Origin: Chrysoperla carnea
Lineage: Eukaryota > Arthropoda > Insecta > Neuroptera > Chrysopidae
DNA: 64,000 bases
Assembly: GCF_905475395.1 (NCBI RefSeq)
Contig: NC_058339.1
Location: 15,818,001 to 15,882,000, forward strand
Direction of reading: 5' to 3'
How positions within the stretch are numbered: position 1 is the stretch's first letter; each line of letters starts with the position of its first letter. The position numbers and the translations under genes are program-made. Below, one piece after another: positions 55,601 to 64,000 of this stretch. Below the pieces are notes generated by a model. That model ran no database searches, was not told the DNA's origin, and was given only the letters and a program-made list of their open reading frames with translations.

Positions 55601-56060
55601 TTGCTAGCTATCACTTATATGGTTAATTCCGGGACCAGAACTCCAAATTCTTGAAAATCTTTAGAGCTAGGTTAATTTTGATCATAAATTTGAAAAGTAT
55701 GACCCAAATTAAGTAGGATTACATACTTGGTTTATCAAAATTGGATAAAATTTGGATGTGATAGAGCAAAATAAAATATTTTTGGATTTTGATGACGTCA
55801 TAAAGTTAAAAAATTCGATATTTTTGATATCACAGACAAATTTGATCCAATCTTATTGGAATTTTTTTTTGAAACCCACTAATTTTGGGTCATTCTTTTC
55901 AGCTGTGATGTCAGTTTTTTGCTAGCTATCACTTATATGGTTAATTCCGGGACCAGAACAACAAATTCTTGAAAATCTTTAGAGCTAGGTTAATTTTGAT
56001 CATAAATTTGAAAAGTATGACCCTAATTTAGTAGGATTACATAGCTGGTTTATCAAAATT
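52682..56060 (+). repeat. Satellite array: about 10.6 copies of a 318-bp unit
   Basis: The landmark ctaatttt-gg recurs at 52701, 53017, 53335, 53653, 53971, 54289, 54607, 54925, 55243, 55561 and 55879. Spacing is 316, 318, then exactly 318 throughout. Inner units are nearly identical and the edge units are diverged, as expected from unequal crossing-over. Two unit types alternate: A (ttatatggttaattccggga) and B (catgtatgcttaattccggg). Every full unit holds the palindrome TGACGTCA, the first at 52932-52939 and the last at 55793-55800. No ORF runs through the unit. The array ends about 290 bp past the 3' end of the PVF coding sequence. Confidence 0.95.
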
Positions 56061-56346
56061 GCCAATATGGTACTTTTTGGTACCATTTAATGAACAACGA
56101 ATATATTAATAATAATTACAATTTTAATTCAATTTTATTAGTTTTAAGTATAATCGATGGGGAAGCCCTTTTCAAAAAATTAACTTTGGAATATTAAAGC
56201 AAACGCTTTATTCATGTCCTGCAAAGTAAAAGCTGTCATTAAAGTAAACTTTTGATAAACTATTTCTACATAAATTATTTGTGGTGGGGTTCATGTTGGG
56301 TTTATTTATTTAGTTACAATGAATACAATTATTTATTTCCTATTAA

Positions 56347-57500
56347 TTAATATTTATTACGCTTCCTATGTGAATGAGTTGTACGATTATTTATATCACT
56401 GTACAGTCTTATTTTGTCTTCTTTTTTCGGACATAAACCAAATGCAGATTTATATGGGCCATGTAAACAAAATGGTCGTTCACATTCTTGTAATTGTATA
56501 CACCTGCGAACAAATAAATTTTTATTAGTTTATTTTTCTCAAAGAAATCTTTGAGGATTTAAAAAAAAAAGTTGTAGTGCTTGTTGGAGAGCATAAGAGA
56601 GACATATTGAGGGCCTTGATTATGACGATTATTATTTTTTGGTTATTTATGAAAGTCAGCCCAAAACCCAAGCTCTAACTTTCCCCAAATACCTCATGTA
56701 ATACTTACGTTCGATCCTTATAACTAAAATGCTCTTTGCCCACATTTCTTTGATTACATTTATCCGATTTACATACACATTGACAATTAACGTTGTTATT
56801 TATTTCTGCAGTGTAATCTGATGGACATTTACACCTGAAACATATAATTTAAAAAAAATTAGAACCTTAAACATTCAATCTGTGAGGATTCGTTAGAGAA
56901 GACGAAAATTTCGGTCTAAAAATGTTCCACAGAAAAAAGCAGGCTAGAGAAATCATATTAAGATTTAATTTTGTTCAGTAGGCAATTTGCATACCATATC
57001 TGTAAAAAAAATTGCCAATAAATACAAATAAAGTAAATTACTGTGGATATCTATCACTCATATATTATTTCTCTAGTTTGCTTTAAGCCACGGGTATCGC
57101 ACTAATGAATTTCGCTCTGGTCGAGCTAGTAGGTTTTATTACAATTGTAAAATATGCTTTTTTCAACGTATCTAGTTCTTTAGGGTTTCTTGGGTCATTT
57201 CACACAAGAAACTAGCTATGCAACTCTCTCCCCAGCTATGCAACCAAATAACTAGAAAAAAAATCACCTGACGAATGTGAACTTGATGTTTTCTCTCATA
57301 CTTTTTTAATAATTTACTTACTTTTGTAATAATTGTAGAGGATCGGTATCATCTTCATAATCCTCTGGTATATCGCGTCGTGAAATTCCTTCAGCATCCG
57401 ATGCTTCCATTGAATCATACTTTGGTGATTTACATTCACATTCCGTATGGTTGTCAAATTTTAATAATTCAATGGTTTTGTTTCCCGTAAAATCAATGAT
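56347..57500 (-). CDS. Pvf: PDGF/VEGF-related growth factor, last three exons
   Basis: Minus-strand exons 57500-57322, 56834-56709 and 56503-56347, GT-AG and in phase, encode the last 153 residues with stop TAA at 56347-56349. The first visible exon contains IELLKFDNHTECECKSPK, the final strand and C-x-C of a PDGF/VEGF cystine knot, with an NHT glycosylation sequon. Next is an acidic stretch (DIPEDYEDDTDP). Then come cysteine-rich segments, CKCPSDYTAEIN, NCQCVCKSDKCNQRN and CERPFCLHGPY, recalling the cysteine-rich tail of VEGF-C/D, and a basic end HRKRNKY. Such proteins are secreted dimers acting on PVR-type receptor tyrosine kinases. The signal peptide and first part of the knot must be encoded upstream (higher coordinates), and I found no exon for them before 64000. 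AATAAA signals on this strand lie at about 56300-56335. Confidence 0.82.
56905..57140 (+). repeat. Dispersed 0.2-kb repeat in a PVF intron, copy 1
   Basis: Aligns in the same orientation with 60058-60275. Shared blocks include ggctagagaaa/agctagagaaa, ttttgttca, taccatatctgtaa or ctatatctgtaa, aaattgcc, agtaaattact and agccacgg. Inside, gctagagaaat and atttctctagt form an inverted pair. Confidence 0.6.
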
Positions 57501-60057
57501 CTGTAACATACAAATTAAAATTCGTTATATCAAATGTTTTAAAATTTGAGGAGGATGATTATGAGGAAGTTTCAATGAAGAAAGTTATACCGTCCAAACT
57601 TTTCTAGGAGACTAAGATAGTAAATTAGAGAGATCCATTAGTTCCTTAGCCCTAGCATTCTACGCCAATGACAATATCACCATCAGTTATGAGTCTTATA
57701 AAACATATTTATTATACAAATATGATTTAAAAACTCGTCTTTTGATTTATCACAAAGAATTTGATATAAAATTTTATATAAAGATTATAAATAGGTATTT
57801 ACAAACACATCATATCACATTCACAGTATGGGTGGAGTATTTTGAAATACAATATGACAGAATAAATATGCGTTGAAGACCGCCTTGATTGTCTGCTATG
57901 ACCTATAATGCCTTCAGGAACCGACGTACCGCCATCCAATGCAAATGCAATAACTATGATATGGTATGCAAATGATTATTACAATTCAAAATTATAGGTA
58001 TCACTTTTTAAGAACAGTTATAAACTTATGATTTTTCTTGTTTTATGATAATGTCTATTTGTTCAAGAAGAACTTATAAAGGCGGTTATAGAATTTTTAA
58101 ACTTAACATTAATATTTTAAACTGTTATATAGGGCACGTCATATTCATAGACCACCAGAAGCGGTAGATTACTTACTCACTTTGGAAAGCTACAAAACGT
58201 TGCAATCAACCGCAACAACCACTTCCACCTCTAAGGTCAAAGTTCAAGAGGAGTTATCTTGAGTTATTTCTTATTCAATCTGGTTTACTACAGGATAGCG
58301 TCCTGTGCCCACAAAAATCGCTAATAGTTTTTGGCACAACTATCTTATTTGAGGTGTACATGTCTTATCATTTACGGACGCTAGATTGATTTTAACCGAT
58401 CTCGTTAAGTCAAAAGGAAATACAAGACAATGAGTGAAGAGTTTACTGTATTCCCATGTACAACAGTTGTTTCGTCGGGCTGAGCTTGCAAGTACCTAAC
58501 AGATTTGTTAAGATAATTTTAATTTCAAAATTAGGCAAATTTTCCAATCTAATGTATCACCAAGAGTCCAAATGTGTGCCCAGAATCATTTGGAGCTGAA
58601 AGCATTAAATCAACTACTTCGCCGTTTATTAAATATTTATGCTTTTACAAAACCATTAAAAAAAAGTCATAACCTTTTATTGTGATTTCAAAAACTGATT
58701 ATAAATTACTGTCAGAGACATACAGGTCTCTTCTTTAACAAATTATACAATAATTATGAGGCAAAAGGCGAAGTGAAGAAGATTTTTCTCTGCATCGAAT
58801 GCATTTACAATAAATATGACAATTAGTGTTCTTTTGTTCTTCAAACAATTAAAAGAGTGTTGCACAGCATGTCATAAATTAGTTAGCTTTTAAAAGACAG
58901 TATATTATTTCTTTAGGTACTACAGAGAATTATCATATCACATCAATGAGATGTTAAATGCATTTATGCAAATGCGATACGATTCGTTTGTTTTAGTACG
59001 TTTCATTATTTGTAAATGTTGACCTTTTAATGTTTTTGTTGCAATTGGAATACGTACAAAGCAAGGAAGAACAATATTCAACTAACAAAGTAAGAATGCA
59101 GGAGTTCCTAGGGTTCCTATGATGGTCTGATCTGTCTTAATGATCGCTTGTTCTGAAATAAGCCGTTCAAATGGAAACGACAACACATGGAATTTTCTGT
59201 CCATTTAATCAAATTCCACGCTATTAGCTTCAAAAAATTGTCTCATTTGACCATTACCAAATACGTTATGAGTTTGAATTATCCAACAGTATACAGGGCG
59301 GACAAAGGCCAAAAATCCGGCCAAAATTCCCAAAAAAGTTGCTAGATAGGGCTTTTTCATCATTAACAAACCTTTTTTTATCCGATTTTCTCGATGTTTT
59401 CAAAGGAGTACCCCTTAAAAAAATTGCAAAAGATCGAAAATTTTTTCAAATCTCTAATTTCGATATAACTTAGTATATAAGGTAATTTTGACCCAAAAAG
59501 TCCAAATATCGGGTGCATTTGATGACTGATCGAATAGTTTTTCAGATACGGACTAAAATCGATTCAAACTTGAAAGAGATTGGGAACATCTAGAAATTAG
59601 TTTCGAAGCAAACTAAATATGCCGTTTAAATTTAGAAATCTGTACATTTAAGTACTTGCTTGTAATGTTAATCTTTATTAAAGTGCTACCGCAAACATAC
59701 TCCTCTTCCGTTGATACATTAATATTCGTAGCGTTAATTGTAATAACATGCATGGATATTAGATAATTGCCAATTTATAATACAAACAAATAACTTAAGT
59801 TTGCATGACTGTCACTCTTGTTTGAAATGATTGTAATTGGATTCGATTTATTATTTTCTTCCCTGAATGAAATGAAACGCTTTGATTAAGACATAAGACA
59901 TAATAAAAATGAAAATAAAATAATTCTATTTCATCTTTTACATTCTTTCTCTAACCTGTTTTTTCCTGGGAACGCCGTATCTTTCTTATTTCTTTATCAA
60001 ATTCCATGATTTACCTCTCATTTTAAAGCTTATCGTGCTTTATAATGGCAAAAACTA

Positions 60058-60275
60058 GACTCAGGTCTTAAAATGTACCGCTTAAGAAAAAACAAGCTAG
60101 AGAAAAAATGTTCAGAAATAATTTTGTTCATTATACCATTTACATACTATATCTGTAATAAAATTGCCTATAAATATCAAAAAAGTAAATTACTTATATA
60201 TTTTTAATCTAGTCTGTTTTAGCCACGGATATCATATTGCGTGATTCCTTACGGGACGAGCTAGTTTATCGATAA
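60058..60275 (+). repeat. Dispersed 0.2-kb repeat, copy 2
   Basis: Same family and orientation as 56905-57140, moderately diverged. The ends were not defined; both copies finish near cgagctagt. Confidence 0.6.
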
Positions 60276-61639
60276 TACTACATGCATTCACGCAATCAAT
60301 CAATGTTTAAAAGTATTTATGTATTATTATTATTTAATTTGATGTTATTTACATAGCTTAAGTCACTTTTACTTTATGTTATCCAAAAGGGGTTAATTAT
60401 TGACTTATAAATGTTTTTTTGACGTTTAATGAAATAGTCAGATTTTTCTGAGGTTTGAACAGCAGGCTAATATCGTAAAAGCTAGAACATTAGTATTTTC
60501 GTCCGTGATAGAAAGTCATTTTTCATGAATTTGCCTTTAATATAAATTCTCATGAATTAGCCATAATGTGTAGCATCAAATATTAAGTGCCTAGTACTTC
60601 GCTTCAACATGAAATAATACTGCAAGTAGTCGGAACCGTCAAACACCCGACGAGAAGAATGCACCAACCAAAGGAGTCATACAATTGGCACGCAAAATAG
60701 TTTGTTTTAGTCAGTCTACATTTCAATTTCATAACGGGGTCGATGACTGATATCAAATTTGCCATATTACCGATAAAATTGTTAAAGTAGACTTGATACC
60801 ATAACAAAATTTGAAAGTGAAATTTCAATTGATTAAAAAGCGAAGAAGTTATAAGCATTCAAAGATTGTTGCCTGTCTCTTTCTTGCAAAACAGAGTTTT
60901 ATATGTAATCTCTATGACGATACTCAACAAGGACATCACTTTTCACTTTTCTGCCCGTGCAAGCAGAATTCTTCACCTGTGTTCAAAAAAATTTCGCCAT
61001 CATCCCAATTACCACAAGTAAAAGTGAGCTAGCGATAGCCCGTAAGAGAGGCAGCTTAAGTATTTAGAAATGTGAAAACTTACTTGAGAGACAAACCTTA
61101 TTTTTGATACTGAATAGTTCTTCATAAAATATTTAAAACGTGACTTCTGTAAGTACAAACTTTTATAAAATCGTTTAGAAAAAGGAATTTTTTGAAAAAT
61201 AAACAGTAATAAATTCCGGATTGAAAGAGGTATGTGCATAGAGTGTCCCAAATAACAATTTCATCGTTTCATTCGAATATTATCCTGTTTAACAGCAACT
61301 TTTATGGTGATGGATAGTTGATATTTGTAAGTTCTTTTTAGTTAGTAAATGGATAATTGAAAACACTACATGCTTGAGATTGATCACCTTGAGAGATTAT
61401 ACTAACAGTACTCAGTTCATAAGCTTGATATACAATGCGTAAAATACGTGAAAAATTGATTTAAAAAAATTTTTGAATTTACCAAAATTTTTTGTCACAG
61501 ATCCAATTTGTAAATTAATTAAAGAAACCAAAGTGAAGTGGAATATGTTTTTGAGTCGTTCGATGTGAAGGAATTTTGGAAATAATTACCTCTTCGAAAA
61601 TATTTTTTGAGAAAGACAGGTTGTATTAGCCTTGAGAAT

Positions 61640-61696
61640 ATAATAAAAGCAAGTAAAAATAAACAATTGATCGATTTAATTGTTGAAATACCCTGT
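61640..61696 (-). repeat. Dispersed repeat R3, copy 3 (reversed)
   Basis: aataaacaattgatcg, then ttgttgaaataccctgta; on the minus strand this begins tacagggtatttcaacaatt, as at 8388. Confidence 0.5.
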
Positions 61697-64000
61697 ATAG
61701 AAAGTGCCTTTCGTCTGTGATAGACACACTCACATAGCGGTCAAACTTATAACACCCTTTTTTAGTTCGGGGGTTAAAAAAAGGACTTTATTGATAGATT
61801 TTTATTACAGAGAGTGCTAATTTTCGAAACTATAATGACGCTTGTAAGCTTTGAACACGCGGTACATCAGTATATGTAGAAACGTACCCATTAGACATAT
61901 GTTTTGTTTATATTTCTAACATATTTCTTTCAACTTGAAATATACTCATGATTTTATATATAGTGTGATAATTTCAAAAGTTTCCACCCTTAATACCTCA
62001 TGATCTGATCTGATAATTGTTTTTGTTAAAATTTTGATAATTTTAGGTTTCATCTCTCAATAATACAAGGGATTTCAATAAAACTTTATAAATACATTTT
62101 TTGATTAACAAAGTTTCCAAAAATCACAAAAAATTCCTAGATCATCAGCCTTTTTATTATTATTTTATCGTTCAAAGTTGACTGAAAAAATTATGAATCA
62201 TATAGGTTATCCTTTTCAATTGGATATTTCTATATCGAAAAATCTAGAGAGTGTGATAAAAAACTATCTAAAATACCATAAAAATATAAGGTTGCCGAAG
62301 ATATAAAAACAAAATTTTAATTTAATTATGAGTTCATCGAAGATTCATCATTTGATGAACAGAGACAACTATAGTTAGAGTAATGATGATTGAAGAGCGA
62401 TATCTATATTATCAAATTTATAAGCATGATTTGCACACAATATATTATATATTTTTGTAATTGCGTGGTATTGTTAAGTTAAAAATAACTCATTACTTGA
62501 CTACAAAGCATGTATTTGGTTGATATAATATTAATACCGTAGGTTTAAAATCTACTTAAAGGTGGGTACTTTTGAAATGATCACACTGTATGTAAACGTA
62601 TAGAAATTACTCTTGTTATCACAAATAAAATACTATGTTGCTAATGCTAAATGACATTGAACTTACTTCAAGTGCATTAAATTTACATTAAAACCAATTG
62701 AATAAGTGAATTTATAGTTTCCTTTTTATAATATAATTAATTGTCTATATCAATATATTCCTCCTAAATTTATAATTGAAACAAATATATGTCTGAATGT
62801 ATTTAAAAAAGAATTGTCTGGATTATTTTAATTTGGCGCATACCATTGCATCGCTCGTCCAACACATCACCGACCATATAATTATTACATATGGCCGATC
62901 TATATGCTCTATTTTTATAAATTTTTTTAAATGCTATTTTATATAAACATATGTGTGTTGTGATTGTGAATTTAATAGATTTACTAGCTATTAATAGACT
63001 TCGAACTAATTTATTCTACAATTTTTCTTCAACTTCTTGGAAATGTTGTGTGTTAAGATCAGAACATTCATTTAGGAAATTTAATACTTTTTATTAAACG
63101 TATTTCAAAATAAGCTTCGGCAGTATTATCTGAAACTTTGTGAGTGACTTCTTTTTGGCGAGTCTACCAAACTTTCGCTCTATGCATGATAACATTGATA
63201 ACGGGTTATTTAAGCTATCAGTCTAAAAAAATAGAGTTAGTAATTTGTCGAAAACCACTTGATAACATTGGCCACTTGATTAAAATGACCACTTGATAAC
63301 ATTAGTAAATATTACGTTTTTTTCCCTTTTTTCTCCACTGCTGATTCCAAAACTTCTATAAATCATAAGAAAGGACCCCGCAAGATTAGATAGAAAAATG
63401 GCTTTAAGCGAAACTTTTCTAACCCACCCTAAAACTTTCTTTGGATGATTCTGATCAAAAGGTCTCACAACTACAAAAATTTTTAACGAGTAGTTTTCGA
63501 GCTACAGGCGATCAAAGCTCCAGGACCGCTATGAGTTCTAACATAGTATATGACGTGAAATACTGTGTCCGATCTCTCTGTCAAATATCTTTCTAATTAG
63601 CAGTACTTATATATCATCCGTATTTTTTGACCGATTTTAATTTGAATTTCATTTTTTGTCATTTCTTTTACGGTATTTTGAAAAGAAATGCGAAAAAAAT
63701 GTCATGAATATTCCCTATTCTCTACTCTTGTTCATTTAAAAGTTCCTTTTTTAATTTGTTTTTCTATAATGTCATGATAAAATAAAGAACTATTTTTGAA
63801 GACCTATTTTGGAATAGACACCGAACTTGCATTTGTAACATACTTCTGAAGCTTGACCTTGTCCTCAATAGGGCTGGGTTTCTGGTCCAAAAAAAGCTTG
63901 GTCCGTAATTAGTGCTATATTAGTCTATGATACTATTTACTATATAAATAAAACTATATATAAAAGAAGTTTTAAATTACTATTTTGTTTTATTTAATTT

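Larger units (their letters stand above)
57501..64000. other. 6.5 kb upstream of the visible PVF exons
   Basis: Probably intron or 5' region of the PVF gene, judging by the open-ended first visible exon. No cystine-knot or signal-peptide exon was seen. Dispersed repeats lie at 60058-60275 and 61640-61696. The minus-strand frame at 60604-60858 and the pair at 60811-61251 have no recognisable domain. The remainder shows nothing I can name. Confidence 0.6.

Noticed and set aside
52682-56060. CRISPR-like array
   Set aside because: Units of 318 bp are contiguous with no unique spacers, in insect-type DNA; this is a satellite.
60604-60858. 84-codon minus-strand frame, considered as a missing PVF exon
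   Set aside because: It contains cysteines but lacks the RCGGC-type core and spacing of a cystine knot, and no good splice sites were seen.

Overview
The window is AT-rich, intron-rich eukaryotic DNA, almost certainly from an insect. Evidence: short exons with GT-AG introns, conserved animal genes interrupted by long introns, a PDGF/VEGF-type growth factor gene, and a dense load of short inverted-repeat elements, tRNA-like sequences and a satellite array. I cannot fix the order or species from sequence alone.

Layout. 1-12.6 kb holds no exon I recognise, only repeats, one palindromic element, a TA-flanked MITE and two coding-like relics; it may be a long intron of the next gene. 12.6-14.9 kb (+) carries the last five exons of a HECW-type HECT ubiquitin ligase. 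19.7-21.0 kb (+) is an apparently single-exon gene for a ten-finger C2H2 protein with three 45-residue N-terminal repeats rich in SUMO-type motifs. It is followed past its stop by a decayed finger and seven copies of a 16-residue (48-bp) repeat. 21.7-25.3 kb is a nest of repeats whose centrepiece is a 2.4-kb element with long terminal inverted repeats and a perfect 9-bp target duplication. 26.7-31.4 kb (-) is a complete 12-exon GPR107-type seven-transmembrane gene (552 aa). 36.6-49.6 kb (-) is a complete 5-exon SH3BP5/parcas-type gene (449 aa) with a 9.6-kb intron. 52.7-56.06 kb is a tandem array of 318-bp units, each full unit holding the palindrome TGACGTCA. 56.3-57.5 kb (-) carries the last three exons of a secreted PDGF/VEGF-like factor whose upstream exons lie beyond the part I can resolve. 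57.5-64 kb shows only dispersed repeats.

The five genes are not a pathway or operon. By family knowledge they cover ubiquitin ligation, nuclear DNA binding, Golgi/endosomal membrane trafficking (GPR107), Rab11 activation (SH3BP5) and receptor tyrosine kinase signalling (PVF). The main novelty is in the repeats: the nested 9-bp-TSD element, the higher-order 318-bp satellite, the coding-type 48-bp repeat behind the zinc-finger gene, and several small elements with visible target duplications. All exon edges were set by eye from reading frame and splice consensus.
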